Assembly: GCA_947627695.1 (NCBI GenBank)
Contig: CANQXF010000005.1
Span: 1 to 64,000, forward strand
Direction: 5' to 3'
DNA length: 64,000 nucleotides
Origin: an uncultured Ruminiclostridium sp.
GTDB lineage: Bacteria > Bacillota > Clostridia > Oscillospirales > Ruminococcaceae
Of the stretch, positions 41,163-51,765 are shown one piece after another. Numbering within the stretch: position 1 is the stretch's first letter; each line of letters begins with the position of its first letter. The notes beneath the pieces were generated by a model. The model was not told the origin of the DNA. It ran no database searches and was given only the letters and a program-made list of their open reading frames with translations. A program made the position numbers and the translations under genes.

Positions 41163-41378
41163 TTACAGCCTGTCTGTATAATCTATCCTTATTCCCTTTT
41201 CCCTCGCCCTTTTCAGAAGATAGGCATAGCGGGACTGGAGGGCGCGCTGTTCGTATATTACAGCCTCTATCACCTCGTCCTCCGTTGCCATATTGAAAAG
41301 CTGCTCGTTTTTCACTATCATCTGACTGAGCTGACGCAGTTCCTCAAGTATATCAGTGCTTTCCCTGCTCATCAACAT
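41163..41378 (-). CDS. yaaL: YaaL-type (DUF2508) small protein
   Basis: 71 residues with 'EAVIYEQRALQSRYAYLLKRAREKGI', matching the DUF2508/YaaL family, a small helical protein encoded next to bofA in Bacillus. AAGGCGG is 7 bases before the ATG; a second in-frame ATG follows at 41372. Function is unknown. It is 27 bases before bofA in the same direction. Confidence 0.75.
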   Translation of the reverse strand: MLMSRESTDILEELRQLSQMIVKNEQLFNMATEDEVIEAVIYEQRALQSRYAYLLKRAREKGIRIDYTDRL

Positions 41379-41420
41379 TTTAACACCGCCTTGTCCGCTT
41401 TGGGAATATTCAGATGTTAA

Positions 41421-41449
41421 AATATATGAAGGTGAGCTTTCGGATATTA
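41421..41449 (-). promoter_or_regulatory. Sigma-E-type promoter of yaaL-bofA
   Basis: On the minus strand TAATATC (41449-41443), 14-base spacer, CATATATT (41428-41421), close to the sigma-E consensus KMATATT-N14/15-CATACAHT. It lies 42 bases ahead of the yaaL ATG. In B. subtilis bofA is sigma-E-controlled, which supports the call. Confidence 0.65.
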
Positions 41450-41483
41450 CAAAAGATCCGCAAAGAAAATCTTTGCGGATCTG
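41449..41483 (-). terminator. Terminator of clpX
   Basis: AGATCCGCAAAGA (41454-41466) pairs perfectly with 41470-41482 over a 3-base loop. T4 follows on the minus strand and T6 on the plus strand. It is placed right after the clpX stop and abuts the sigma-E-like -35 box of yaaL. Confidence 0.9.
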
Positions 41484-41487
41484 TTTT

Positions 41488-42783
41488 TTAACTTGCGTTC
41501 TTTTTGGGATTTTTGTTTATCAGGCTCTTGCGCTTGCCTGCGGTTTTAAGGGGCTGAGTTCCCTCACGGACGTTTTCTGCGGTGACTGTCACCTTTGTTA
41601 TCTTTTCGTCGGAGGGTGCTTCAAACATCGTCTGGGACAGGACCTCCTCAACTATCGAGCGAAGTCCTCTTGCGCCTGTTTTGCGTTCGATAGCTTTTTT
41701 CGCTATCTCGTGGAGCGCCTCGTCCTCGATCTCCAGTTCGATTCCGTCCAGGCCGAACATATAGATATACTGCTTTATTACGGCGTTTTTCGGCTCTACC
41801 AGTATTCTCACCAAAGCGTCCTCGTCAAGCTGGTCAAGAACGGTGATTATGGGAAGTCTGCCCACAAGCTCGGGGATTATGCCGTACTTTACCAAATCCT
41901 CGGGGGATACCTGATGATATACGTTGGTAAGGTCGCTGTCCTTTTTCTTGGTCTCAGCGCCAAAGCCCAGCGTTGAGGAGCTTATGCGGGAGAGAATGGT
42001 CTTTTCTATCCCCTCGAATGCGCCGCCGCAGATAAACAGGATATTTCTCGTGTCTATCTGGATAAATTCCTGATTAGGGAATTTTCTTCCGCCCTGGGGA
42101 GGAACGTTGGAGACGGTTCCCTCCACTATCTTCAAAAGCGCCTGCTGTACGCCCTCGCCGCTTACGTCACGGGTTATTGAAACATTTTCGGAACGGCGGG
42201 ATATCTTGTCTATCTCGTCGATGTAGATTATTCCCTTTTCAGCCGCCTCTATGTCAAAGTCCGCCGCCTGTATCAGACGGAGGAGAACGTTCTCAACGTC
42301 CTCGCCGACGTAGCCCGCCTGAGTGAGCGTTGTGGCGTCGGCTATCGCAAAGGGAACGTTCAGTATTTTCGCAAGAGTCTGTGCCAGCAGCGTCTTTCCG
42401 AGACCTGTGGGTCCCAGCAAAAGCACGTTGCTCTTTTGCAGCTCTATCTCCTTTTCCTTCTCCTTGTCGTTCTGGGAAAGGATACGCTTGTAATGATTGT
42501 ACACGGCGACGGAAAGGACTTTTTTCGCCTCGTCCTGACCGATAACGTACTGGTCGAGTATCTCCTTTATCTGGGCGGGCTTTAACAATTCGTTCTTTTT
42601 CGGCTTGCCGTTTGACCAGCGGGGGTCGCTTATGCTGCTTTCCTCATAGCCGGGAATGTCCCCCTCTTCAAGCAGCATATTGTAGGAGGCTATCACGCAT
42701 TCGTTGCAGATAACTCCGTTTTTGCCCACCAGCATTCTGGTGACGTAGCCCTCTGTCTTACCGCAGAAATTGCATTTCAACAT
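41488..42783 (-). CDS. clpX: ATP-dependent unfoldase ClpX
   Basis: 431 residues. The N-terminal zinc-binding domain has Cys pairs in 'CNFCGKTEG' and 'ICNECV'. The AAA+ core has Walker A '[11 protein letters not shown]', pore loop 'GYVGEDVE', Walker B 'IIYIDEIDK', sensor II '[10 protein letters not shown]', and an LGF loop for ClpP docking. It unfolds tagged proteins for ClpP. The order tig-clpP-clpX is the classical bacterial one. A Lys-rich tail (KKNPKKNAS) ends the protein. Confidence 0.97.
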   Translation of the reverse strand: MLKCNFCGKTEGYVTRMLVGKNGVICNECVIASYNMLLEEGDIPGYEESSISDPRWSNGKPKKNELLKPAQIKEILDQYVIGQDEAKKVLSVAVYNHYKRILSQNDKEKEKEIELQKSNVLLLGPTGLGKTLLAQTLAKILNVPFAIADATTLTQAGYVGEDVENVLLRLIQAADFDIEAAEKGIIYIDEIDKISRRSENVSITRDVSGEGVQQALLKIVEGTVSNVPPQGGRKFPNQEFIQIDTRNILFICGGAFEGIEKTILSRISSSTLGFGAETKKKDSDLTNVYHQVSPEDLVKYGIIPELVGRLPIITVLDQLDEDALVRILVEPKNAVIKQYIYMFGLDGIELEIEDEALHEIAKKAIERKTGARGLRSIVEEVLSQTMFEAPSDEKITKVTVTAENVREGTQPLKTAGKRKSLINKNPKKNAS

Positions 42784-42806
42784 TTTTCAGATAATTCCTT
42801 CTTAAA

Positions 42807-43400
42807 TCAGCGTTTGTCGTAGATCTTATCCACTATGCCGTATTCAAGCGCTTCCTGAGCAGTCATATAATGATCGCGGTCAGTGTCTGCGATTATCCTT
42901 TCAAGTGGCTGACCCGTCATTTCGGAAAGCATACGGTTCATCTTGTCCTTGACGTAGATTATGTGCTTTGCAACGATGTCGATGTCGGAAGCCTGCGCCC
43001 TGCCCGTTCCGCCTGAGGGCTGATGGATAAGCACCTCGGAATTGGGTAGGCAGATACGCTTGCCCTTAGTTCCCGCCGCAAGCAGGAATGCTCCCATTGA
43101 CGCCGCCATTCCCATACAAATGGTGGAAACGTCACACTTGATATACTGCATCGTATCGTAAATTGCCATACCGTCTGTGATAGAACCGCCGGGACTGTTG
43201 ATGTAAAGCTGTATGTCCTTTTCGGGGTCCTGTCCCTCAAGGAAAAGCAATTGTGCGACCACAAGGCTTGCGGTCACAGAGTTTACTTCCTCGTGGAGCA
43301 TTACAATTCTGTCGTTGAGCAGTCTTGAAAAAATGTCGTAGGCTCTTTCCCCGTTGCCCGTCTGCTCTATGACGGTGGGTACAAGGCTCATATAATCCAT
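42807..43400 (-). CDS. clpP: ATP-dependent Clp protease proteolytic subunit
   Basis: 197 residues. The serine protease triad is visible: Ser in '[14 protein letters not shown]', His in 'VLIHQPSGG' and the later Asp ('TDRDHYMTA' region). It forms the double-ring chamber that degrades proteins fed by ClpX. It sits 23 bases before clpX and 26 bases after tig, so the three form one operon. Confidence 0.97.
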   Translation of the reverse strand: MDYMSLVPTVIEQTGNGERAYDIFSRLLNDRIVMLHEEVNSVTASLVVAQLLFLEGQDPEKDIQLYINSPGGSITDGMAIYDTMQYIKCDVSTICMGMAASMGAFLLAAGTKGKRICLPNSEVLIHQPSGGTGRAQASDIDIVAKHIIYVKDKMNRMLSEMTGQPLERIIADTDRDHYMTAQEALEYGIVDKIYDKR

Positions 43401-43426
43401 ATGCCGTTCCTTTCTGTCGATAAAAA

Positions 43427-44704
43427 TTATGCTTTTACGCTGTCCTTTACAAGATTAAAGGCTTTTTCCACCTTTACGTCCTCGCCGAGAGCTTCTGCGG
43501 AAATGAGCTTCTTTACCTGCTCAACCTCCATTTTGTGTTCTTCTGCAAGGTCGGCGTAGTGCTTTTCCAGCTCTTCCTCAGTCGCCTCGATGTTCTCAAG
43601 GGCGGCTATCTTTTCAAGGGCAAGTCTGAGCTTTACTCTCTTTACAGCGGAATCACGGAAGTTCTCCCTGAACTGCTCTATGGTGGAGCCGGTGTATTTG
43701 AGATAATCCTTTATGGTTATACCCTGGTATCTGTTGTTGTACTCCCAGTCGCGGAGCATATCGTTGATGGTGTTTTCGTACATAGCGTCGGGTATCTCAC
43801 CCTCTACCTTTTCGATAAGAGCGTTGTTGATGTCGGTCTCAAACTTCATATCAGCGGAACGCTCTGCCTGTTCCTCCAGCTTTTTCTTCTGGTCGGCTTT
43901 CAGCTCGTCAAGAGTGTCGAACTCGCTTACGTCCTTTACAAATTCGTCGTCAAGGTCAGGCAGCTCCTTGCCCTTTATCTCGTGGAGAAGGCACTTGAAC
44001 ACTGCGGGCTTGCCTGCAAGCTCCTCGGCGTTGTAGTCTTCGGGGAAGGTCACGTTCACGTCAAAGGCTTCGCCGATGTTCTTTCCCTCTATCTGCTCCT
44101 CAAAGCCGGGGATAAATCTGCCGCTGCCAAGCTCAAGACTGAACTTCTCCGCCTTGCCGCCCTCGAAAGCCTTGTCGTCCACAAAGCCCTCAAAGTCAAA
44201 CACAACGGTGTCGCCCTTTTGTGCGGCTCTGTCGTCGATGTCGATTATGCGGGCGTTTCTGTCGCGCATAGCTTCGATAGACTTGTCAACGTCCTCATCG
44301 GTAACAGTTTTGACCTCTTTTGCTATATTTAATCCTTTGTAGTCGGAAATATTTATTTCGGGCTTGGTGGTAAATTCCGCCTTGAAGGAAACGCCCTCCT
44401 CCTTGCCGACGGCGGTGACTTCTATCTTGGGCATATCAACAACGTCAAGTCCCAGCTCCTTTATAACGTCGTCAATGGTGCTTCTGTAAATGGCGTTTAT
44501 GGCGTCGTCATAGAAAACGCCCTCGCCGTAATGAGTTTCGATCATCTTTCTGGTGGCTTTGCCCTTGCGGAAGCCGGGAACGGTTATGTTCTTTCTCTTT
44601 TTGAGAAACGCTTCCTGTACCGCAGCCTCAAATTCCTCGGGGCTGTTCTTGAATTCCACCTCTACGGTGTTGGTCGCTGTTTTGTTGTTGCTGATTATTT
44701 CCAT
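43427..44704 (-). CDS. tig: Trigger factor
   Basis: 425 residues from the ATG at 44704, with GGAGGAAAATAAA ahead; a GTG-type extension upstream is less likely. It is the ribosome-bound chaperone and peptidyl-prolyl isomerase. The ribosome-binding loop is '[15 protein letters not shown]', the FKBP domain starts near '[22 protein letters not shown]', and the C-terminal helical arms follow. It heads the tig-clpP-clpX operon. Confidence 0.96.
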   Translation of the reverse strand: MEIISNNKTATNTVEVEFKNSPEEFEAAVQEAFLKKRKNITVPGFRKGKATRKMIETHYGEGVFYDDAINAIYRSTIDDVIKELGLDVVDMPKIEVTAVGKEEGVSFKAEFTTKPEINISDYKGLNIAKEVKTVTDEDVDKSIEAMRDRNARIIDIDDRAAQKGDTVVFDFEGFVDDKAFEGGKAEKFSLELGSGRFIPGFEEQIEGKNIGEAFDVNVTFPEDYNAEELAGKPAVFKCLLHEIKGKELPDLDDEFVKDVSEFDTLDELKADQKKKLEEQAERSADMKFETDINNALIEKVEGEIPDAMYENTINDMLRDWEYNNRYQGITIKDYLKYTGSTIEQFRENFRDSAVKRVKLRLALEKIAALENIEATEEELEKHYADLAEEHKMEVEQVKKLISAEALGEDVKVEKAFNLVKDSVKA

Positions 44705-44736
44705 TTTATTTTCCTCCGTTTTTACAGTCAAATTAT

Positions 44737-44765
44737 ATTATAGCATATTATTATCGGATTTTCAA
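44737..44765 (-). promoter_or_regulatory. Sigma-A promoter of tig-clpP-clpX
   Basis: On the minus strand TTGAAA (44765-44760), 17-base spacer, TATAAT (44742-44737), about 33 bases upstream of the tig ATG. I see no CIRCE (TTAGCACTC-N9-GAGTGCTAA) element nearby. Confidence 0.75.
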
Positions 44766-44802
44766 CTGTTTGTGAAAAAAAGATGAGCTAAATTTCGAAT
44801 AA

Positions 44803-44845
44803 TATCAAAACAGGGTTTCTGCGTGAACAGGAACCCTGTTTCAAC
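44803..44845 (-). terminator. Terminator of the pilin-like adhesin gene
   Basis: AACAGGGTTTCTG (44809-44821) pairs with CAGGAACCCTGTT (44828-44840), 13 bp with one wobble, over a 6-base loop. T4 follows on the minus strand. It lies about 90 bases after the adhesin stop. Confidence 0.82.
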
Positions 44846-44933
44846 CTTTTGTCGGGAACGACAGTTTCAAAATCACAGCGCTTTTCGTCAAAAAGCGACA
44901 ATTTCAATATCCGCGTTCAGCTTTAAAGCATTG

Positions 44934-47900
44934 TCAGCCGCGCTGCTCTTCGCGCCCCGTCTTTTTTCTTCTGACGTACCACACTGCGATGAGCATAATG
45001 GACGCAGCAGCCATGATCGACGCGCCAAGGACAACGAACGTACCCGTACCGCTGCCGCCGGCGGACGGCAATTCTTTTATCTCGCCGTTGACGAACACAA
45101 GAGTGGGATCAAGATTTGTATTGGAAATAGTGTTTGTGACTGGAGTCGTGCCGCTAAGAACAGTTCCTCCACTATCTTCAACACGCAGGAACACATAATC
45201 ATCCGTCGGATTGTCAATTTCGCTGACAGTATACTCTGTATCAGTCGGAATATCGGCAAAAACAACGCTTTCCCCGTCTTTCAGCGTAAATTCATATGTC
45301 AGTGTGTTGTCGTCTGATGATTCAGGCTTAACTTCAGCGCCGTCTTTTGTTGCAGTTATTTTATAGTCTTTTTCAGGAGTCATGGATTTGCCATATGTGA
45401 AAACTACGCTGAACGTAAAATCTTCTTTACATGGGGCATTGTTGCTGACAACTTTTTTCTCTACGGTAAGCGTACTGCTCAAAACGTTTTCAAAGGGGAT
45501 AGTTACACCGCCTGTTTTGGTGTAATCGGTATCGGCAGGTGTTTCACCACTCACAATGTGAGCATAAGTAGCAACAAGATGATTTTCTGTCTTTTCGCTG
45601 CTGCCGCCGGGAGGTGTAATTTTAGGTATTACCGTAATAAATAAGTCCATGTTTGGCTCACGACAATACATACCATCCGTTGCTTCTTCCTTAATGGTAA
45701 ATCTGTATCGTGTTTCTTCTTTCAACGCGCCTGTATTGTTTATTATAATTTCACCCAGGTCCAACGTTTTTTCGTTTTTAGTTTCATCTCCCGATGAATA
45801 GCTGAGAGTTGCTGTGTAAGAGCCGTCTGAGTTTTTAACGTCATCAGGCATAGGCATAGTTAATATTCCACTATCTATTGCAGCTTTTGTGGCGGCATCA
45901 GGTGTTATATTAAATTTGAATTCATCTCCGTCTTGCCATGTTCTGCCGATGATCTTTTTGGAAATTCTGAGATCAAATTCAGTGCCAAAGTAGTTGTTAA
46001 CAAATTCAATATCTGTGCCTTTCGTTGTGTCGACGTTGGTCAGCTTCATCGTACCGTCTCCGTTATCTTCAACTTTAACAGTAATGGTATATTTACCAAG
46101 CACAGTGTCATCATCAACGGTTTCTGTGACGGTAAAGGCATATTCTCCCGCCTCTGTGAAAGTGATATAATCAAAATGGGCTGAATAGCTGTTATCCTTT
46201 TCCAATGTAGATGTACTTGTAATATTAATAGTAGGACCAACTTCTACTTTGGGACCGCTATCTTGTACAATTGTAAAGGAGAATTTGTCATAAACAGTCC
46301 AAGTCCTGTTCAACGTCTTTATGATATTAGGAGCCCACGTGTGGCTGGCGCTGTACTTGTTGTTGATGGTCATGGTGTGACCGTCGGCAGATTTATTTTC
46401 ATGAGATTCTGTCTTTTTTATCAGTTTATCATAACCACCTGACGGCATGCCTGTTGAATCTGTATATTGTATCAGTTGTTTGCTTTCAGTAAGGTACCAC
46501 CATGTGACTGTTTTGTCACCATCCTTTGTTATTCCAGGATTCCACTCAGCTTCAGTCACAACCGATTGAACAGTCTTGCAGTCAGCGACTAAATTGTCAG
46601 GATCCTTGGAACCCTTATACAGGTTGAGATCCATCTCGTCAATGATACCGTCTTCTTCCTCGCTGTCAGTTCCCTCACTGCCCTCTTCTGTATTTCTCAA
46701 AATAATTTCAAGGTAGTAGACAGTATCATCATAGGTGATACCGTCCAACACTTTGTCGTCATTTACTCCTGCCGGAATGTCCTCCTTTATTTCGAGCAAA
46801 TACGTAACGGGAAGCGTTTTTATTGTGTAGTTCCCCATATCTTTTTCAGGCGGATATTCCTGACCGTCGTTCTTGCTCGGATCCCATGGCTCTTTCGTTG
46901 TTTTGTCTACATACTGAACAGGGAAAACAATATCCTTGAACGTAAATGAGCCAAATTCCCATTTTGTATGATCAGTTTTCGTAAACGTGTGAGTCCATCC
47001 TGAGGTACCATCGGCTAATGTGGTTAATGTAAAATCACTGCCGGCTGTACCGTTGATCACGAGATTGCCGTTTTTTATTGCATTCTGCGTTTCGGTATCC
47101 TCGCCGGACACACTCACTGTAAATTTGTCATCTTCATTCCAGTCGCCAGGTCTGTCAAAGGTCTTTTCGATCGCATAGGTCGTGGACTGTTTTGCGGGAG
47201 CGGGAGCGTATTTGTTCGTAAACAGAGGGCTGCTGCCTGCGAAAATCTGTGAAAGACTTGAAGGATCAGTAGTATCCCTGTAAGTGATAGAAGAAACTTC
47301 TGCAACAAGATGTGAATTATCTTTCTCCATGGGCGTCCCTGTTGCAACGCCTGTGTTTAATTCACGCGTTACGTTTATCTTGATAGTGTACTCAAGAGGG
47401 GATTTTGTCAGCGTGTCATCGCCCGCAATGTTGATGTCATTTTCCTTGATCGTGAAGGTATATACACCTGCCATCGGGAATTCTTCATCGTAGAATGCGG
47501 CAGTAGCAGATTCATCTTTACCATCAACAAGAAGAGGAGCTGATGCTTTTCGGTCGGGGTATTCAAATGTGTATTCGTGATTATTGATGTCTGTTGCCGT
47601 ATACTTGTAAAAATCATTTGTATAACTTATTTCGACTGTGTTTTTATCTCCACTTTCTTGGAAATGTTGTGCAAATTTTCCAAGAGCACCTATGATGGCA
47701 GCTTCATCAGCATAATCTGATTTCAGTATCTCCTGTTCTTTTTGGTCAATTATAATACCGTCTGCTTCACTAATATTACCTATGCTGCTATCAAAAGCGT
47801 TAGATATGTTAAAGGAAAATGAATCCGCATCAATTCCGGCAGAGCTATCTGCACCCTGCCATGACCTGCCTTCAATTTGCTTTATGATACTGAAATTCTT

Positions 47901-50900
47901 ATCAGCAGGCGCATTACCGATATTAAGAAGTGCATAGTTGCTTTCAAATACAGAATAAATGCCGCTGTCTTCTTCGTCTTTTGAAAGTTTCTCGTTTTCC
48001 GCTTTTACAACGTAAAATTCATTCAGAATACGATAACCGGCAGGCGCATACATTTCACGGACAACATAATCCTTTGATGAATCAAGTCCGGGGAAAGCGA
48101 TACGGCCGTTTGACCTTGTGGTATCAGAGCCGACCTGGAGTTTGTTCAATTCAGATATGTTGTTTGCTTCTACAAGCTTTTTGATGTCATCGACAGTCTT
48201 ACCACTAGGCAGCTCATAAACGCGGAACGTAGCGCCTTGCAGGGCATTAGTTTCGTCTACTGTATCGTGATATTTGAATATTTCTATCGTGCCGGGTTTC
48301 TCAGCGTTTGTAATGGTGACAGAGATGGTATCGGAACCGAAATTGCGGTCAATGACTGCTTTATACGGGGAATCTTCTTCATCAAGCGGATCTCCCCAAG
48401 TCAGCTTGTCAAGCAGAGATAAATCAGGTATGTTTGAAAAGCTCTCAACTTTTGATCCTGTTGTATTGTTAAATTCATCAACGATTTTGTTCAGTGATGC
48501 AAGATCTGCCTGATAAGATTTGCCGACAAAGGTTGTGTATTTTCCTGATGAGGCGTTATATTCAAATGTGTGTTTATAAATATATCCGTCCTTTATATAA
48601 TATTCAGAATCAACATAGTAATTGTCAACAGCACCGTTTTCATCTACTGAATGAGGGTACGTGTAGGTATACTGCCAGGAATTGATTGCTGACAAAACAG
48701 GATATGCATAGGTTTTTACGGTATTGCTGCTTTGCAGCTTATAGCAGACCTTGTATGCAACGGCGTCGGGGTGCGACTTTTCCGGCTCGTCCCATACCTT
48801 TTTGAATTCAAGAGTCTGATCTAAGGTTTCGTAATAGTAACCGACGTCGACTGCGCAGACGGTGTGAGTGGTATTGGGATCGCCGGAGCAGGTTATTGTT
48901 GTAGGATCAACGCCGGTGCCGCCGACAACGATGTGCTGTACTTCTGTGCCTTTATAAGTTGACTGTTGATTCATCCCAGTATTGCCTGCTTTAGTATAGC
49001 TCTTGTCAGCGTAATAACCATATGGTTTGGTTTCGTTATTTGTTGTATTCTTTTGTGTTTGAGCTTGAGCAAATATATTTCCACTCTTCAATTCATAATT
49101 GTTTCCGGGAGATTTGACTTCGTATATGTATTCCGTGCCTGCAGCTGGATCATAATTTAACCCTGTAAATTTATATGAGCCGTCGCCTGTGGTCTGAGCG
49201 GTTTCGACAAGTTCATATAACGTTGTTTTATACAAATCAAAATTACTTTCATTGACTTCGGTCAAGGAATTATCAGTGTTATAAGCAACATATTTTTTCT
49301 TTGAATCATATGTGCTATCACTGCTTTTTTTGTAAAGATTCAACGTAACGTCTTTCAGCATATAATCACCGACGGCGCTCATGCTGTCATATTTTCCGTT
49401 TCCATCAGCGTCAAAGAATACACGACCGGTGAGCTCAAGGAAATTATCTTCGAGCTTCTTTATCGTGATTTCCTGCTCCGTTGCTGTTGATGTCGCAGGC
49501 TTTGCAGGTACAAATGTCCAGAAATTAGCTATACCATAGTCGGAGGTACTGCTATTTCCACCACTACTGGTTGTTTTGCCGACAGGGAGTTCTTTCGAGT
49601 CAAGGTAATAGATCATATCTTTTTGTTCTTGGCTCGGCGTTACTATTAGAGCCCCATGCTCATCAAAATAATTAATAACATTTGTGGTGTGGCTATGGTC
49701 GCCTACACGGATCTTTAAATCATCACCAATACTGCTTATATAACCTTTTCCGACGAGGTAGTTTCTAGCTGCATATTCGCCGCCGCTAGTATTTACATTA
49801 GTATATTCGAAATATCTTCGAGCAGACGTTGACGTAAGACCGGCAAAAAAACTTTTTGCTACATTTACTTCACTTTCAGAATATGCAGCAGTAGGGGTTA
49901 TCTTTTCACCGTAGTAGATAGCTGAATCGTCATAGTAGATTACATTTCGGGTATAGTCATAAATATTTTTGGGGGTTGTTTCTGCAGTTTTCAGATCACT
50001 GTCAAGCTGATTCCCTTCTTTGTCATAGATATGGCTCATTCTTGTGAATGTAATACCGCCGTTTGCCAATTCCATATCTATTATAGGGAAATGTATCTCT
50101 CCCGCCTTGGTGGTAACGGTAAAGGCAATGTCATTTATATCATACTTACCCGGTGGTATTACTTTACCATTACCGTCCTTACCGTTCCAGAAAAAATAGT
50201 TTCTGGAATGTGGCGTAACGGCTTTTGAAATTTCAACGGGAGCATATTTCTCATCTTCTAACTCTCCTTTAAATTCAAGGCGCAACGTAGCAGTCGTCGC
50301 TTCCTCTACGTCAAAGACAAAATATCCGCCCTGACCTTCGTAAGCGCCGGGAATTGTGTTTCCATCATCATCCTGTATCGTACTAACAAAGCTCAGATTG
50401 GTCGCAGGGTCGGGCTGAACAGCCTTTTCGTACAGTCTGCCCTCCAGCTGATCGTCAGGATACTCCAAAAAGATGTAATAGCTTTTAAGCATATCGGTAT
50501 CCTTGGTGCCCGGATACCTGAATTCCACGCCCATTTCATTAAATAAATTAGTATTATATATATCCTTTACCGATTTATAAATAATATCGCCGTTAGTGCT
50601 GTCAGGGTCATAAATTCCCTTGTTGTTGGAGAAGAAGTTATAGGTATACGGTGATATGTTATTAAACTGCATTTTGTAGATGTAGCTGTCTTTGGTTAGA
50701 ATATAATATGCATCTTTTACTCCGGTGCTGCCAGAAGGTCCCATTTCCATAGAGAGAAAGTCAGCATAAGTACGTCCATGCTGTTCCACTCCGCTTTCAT
50801 CAAACACGGTCAGGTTCAATGCAGCGATCCAACCGCCTATATCATTGCCGTTATACGTATGCCCATTTGCAGATGACGGCATATTTAAAGCATTTCTCGG

Positions 50901-51611
50901 AACATTTACGCCGGTTTTTCCGCCTTTATCATGCGAGTGAAATTCAAAAGTATACACGCCTGTTTCAGTAACGGTGTAGGTATATGGAGTATATGTATAA
51001 GTTGTTGTACCTCCTGTGCCGTCATCAAATTCAGCTTCACCAATAAACTTACCGTCTACCTTGTGCATATTCAGCGCGGCAAATTCAACGCCGGGATTTT
51101 CAATAAAACCGGTCTGGACAAAGCCTTCTTCAGTTTCGCCGGATTCAGTATCAGCCTTATATCTGATGTCGATAGGGTGTTTCACGCCTTTCAGGTCGGT
51201 CATAACCACATCAACAGAACCTTTATCTTTTGTGTTTGTAGTAAGACCAAAATTTATATCAATTTTTGAGTCTGCCACACTTGAACCGATACAGATAGTA
51301 TCTCCCTCAAAAGCGTAAACGTGGAAAATAGTTCTGTAATTCACGCCGCCAAAGCTGCTATCCCTACAAGCATAAAGCGGGCGAGCGGCATTGTTAACGT
51401 AATCATTATCATTTTCCCATCTATATAATAATGTTTCGTTAGCATATTCATCCGGGTCAGAAGCGCTTGGCGCAGATTCTGCGCTTACGCTTCCGGCAAA
51501 AGCGAAAAAGGACAGCAGATCGATCTCCGCCACCACCGACAAAGCCATGCTAAAGCTCAGGATAAGCGAGAGTGCGCGTTGAAGCAATGAGTATGACCTG
51601 CATTTTTTCAT
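44934..51611 (-). CDS. Giant pilin-like, sortase-anchored adhesin (FctA/SdrD-type domains)
   Basis: 2225 residues from the ATG at 51611 (GGAGG 8 bases ahead). A signal peptide (about 1-45) precedes a large N-terminal region with an FlgD-like Ig fold ('FFWNGKDGNGKVIPPGKYDI'), then an SdrD-type B domain ('LTGRVFFDADGNGKYDSM') and SpaA/Cna-B folds ('YVVREMYAPAGYRI'). At least four Spy0128/FctA-like isopeptide domains follow ('IEGRSWQGADS', 'TFDRPGDWNEDDKF', 'TLNRTWTVYDKF', 'IIGRTWQDGDEF'). It ends LPSAGGSGTG, a hydrophobic helix and RRKK: a sortase signal. Domain type suggests a pilus backbone or stalk with internal cross-links. The DNA looks AT-richer than its neighbours. Confidence 0.87.
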   Translation of the reverse strand: MKKCRSYSLLQRALSLILSFSMALSVVAEIDLLSFFAFAGSVSAESAPSASDPDEYANETLLYRWENDNDYVNNAARPLYACRDSSFGGVNYRTIFHVYAFEGDTICIGSSVADSKIDINFGLTTNTKDKGSVDVVMTDLKGVKHPIDIRYKADTESGETEEGFVQTGFIENPGVEFAALNMHKVDGKFIGEAEFDDGTGGTTTYTYTPYTYTVTETGVYTFEFHSHDKGGKTGVNVPRNALNMPSSANGHTYNGNDIGGWIAALNLTVFDESGVEQHGRTYADFLSMEMGPSGSTGVKDAYYILTKDSYIYKMQFNNISPYTYNFFSNNKGIYDPDSTNGDIIYKSVKDIYNTNLFNEMGVEFRYPGTKDTDMLKSYYIFLEYPDDQLEGRLYEKAVQPDPATNLSFVSTIQDDDGNTIPGAYEGQGGYFVFDVEEATTATLRLEFKGELEDEKYAPVEISKAVTPHSRNYFFWNGKDGNGKVIPPGKYDINDIAFTVTTKAGEIHFPIIDMELANGGITFTRMSHIYDKEGNQLDSDLKTAETTPKNIYDYTRNVIYYDDSAIYYGEKITPTAAYSESEVNVAKSFFAGLTSTSARRYFEYTNVNTSGGEYAARNYLVGKGYISSIGDDLKIRVGDHSHTTNVINYFDEHGALIVTPSQEQKDMIYYLDSKELPVGKTTSSGGNSSTSDYGIANFWTFVPAKPATSTATEQEITIKKLEDNFLELTGRVFFDADGNGKYDSMSAVGDYMLKDVTLNLYKKSSDSTYDSKKKYVAYNTDNSLTEVNESNFDLYKTTLYELVETAQTTGDGSYKFTGLNYDPAAGTEYIYEVKSPGNNYELKSGNIFAQAQTQKNTTNNETKPYGYYADKSYTKAGNTGMNQQSTYKGTEVQHIVVGGTGVDPTTITCSGDPNTTHTVCAVDVGYYYETLDQTLEFKKVWDEPEKSHPDAVAYKVCYKLQSSNTVKTYAYPVLSAINSWQYTYTYPHSVDENGAVDNYYVDSEYYIKDGYIYKHTFEYNASSGKYTTFVGKSYQADLASLNKIVDEFNNTTGSKVESFSNIPDLSLLDKLTWGDPLDEEDSPYKAVIDRNFGSDTISVTITNAEKPGTIEIFKYHDTVDETNALQGATFRVYELPSGKTVDDIKKLVEANNISELNKLQVGSDTTRSNGRIAFPGLDSSKDYVVREMYAPAGYRILNEFYVVKAENEKLSKDEEDSGIYSVFESNYALLNIGNAPADKNFSIIKQIEGRSWQGADSSAGIDADSFSFNISNAFDSSIGNISEADGIIIDQKEQEILKSDYADEAAIIGALGKFAQHFQESGDKNTVEISYTNDFYKYTATDINNHEYTFEYPDRKASAPLLVDGKDESATAAFYDEEFPMAGVYTFTIKENDINIAGDDTLTKSPLEYTIKINVTRELNTGVATGTPMEKDNSHLVAEVSSITYRDTTDPSSLSQIFAGSSPLFTNKYAPAPAKQSTTYAIEKTFDRPGDWNEDDKFTVSVSGEDTETQNAIKNGNLVINGTAGSDFTLTTLADGTSGWTHTFTKTDHTKWEFGSFTFKDIVFPVQYVDKTTKEPWDPSKNDGQEYPPEKDMGNYTIKTLPVTYLLEIKEDIPAGVNDDKVLDGITYDDTVYYLEIILRNTEEGSEGTDSEEEDGIIDEMDLNLYKGSKDPDNLVADCKTVQSVVTEAEWNPGITKDGDKTVTWWYLTESKQLIQYTDSTGMPSGGYDKLIKKTESHENKSADGHTMTINNKYSASHTWAPNIIKTLNRTWTVYDKFSFTIVQDSGPKVEVGPTINITSTSTLEKDNSYSAHFDYITFTEAGEYAFTVTETVDDDTVLGKYTITVKVEDNGDGTMKLTNVDTTKGTDIEFVNNYFGTEFDLRISKKIIGRTWQDGDEFKFNITPDAATKAAIDSGILTMPMPDDVKNSDGSYTATLSYSSGDETKNEKTLDLGEIIINNTGALKEETRYRFTIKEEATDGMYCREPNMDLFITVIPKITPPGGSSEKTENHLVATYAHIVSGETPADTDYTKTGGVTIPFENVLSSTLTVEKKVVSNNAPCKEDFTFSVVFTYGKSMTPEKDYKITATKDGAEVKPESSDDNTLTYEFTLKDGESVVFADIPTDTEYTVSEIDNPTDDYVFLRVEDSGGTVLSGTTPVTNTISNTNLDPTLVFVNGEIKELPSAGGSGTGTFVVLGASIMAAASIMLIAVWYVRRKKTGREEQRG

Positions 51612-51690
51612 AGTAAATACCTCCACATTTCTGCTTACATACCGAAGCATTTATGCGTGCAATCCCTTAAATTGCAAAATATTGACAAAA

Positions 51691-51706
51691 GCGGTGTGGA
51701 CACCGC
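51691..51706. promoter_or_regulatory. Inverted repeat in the adhesin leader
   Basis: GCGGTGTGGACACCGC is a 6-bp stem with a 4-base loop or a 16-bp near-palindrome, about 55-70 bases after the predicted start of the adhesin transcript. It could be an operator or an RNA hairpin. Confidence 0.4.
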
Positions 51707-51765
51707 AAAACAGCGTATTTTCAGGCAATATACCAAAACAGAGTATAAAACTCCATTCTTGTATT

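Noticed and set aside
44705-44765. CIRCE or CtsR heat-shock operator before tig-clpP-clpX
   Set aside because: No TTAGCACTC inverted repeat or GGTCAAA heptad repeat was seen near the promoter.
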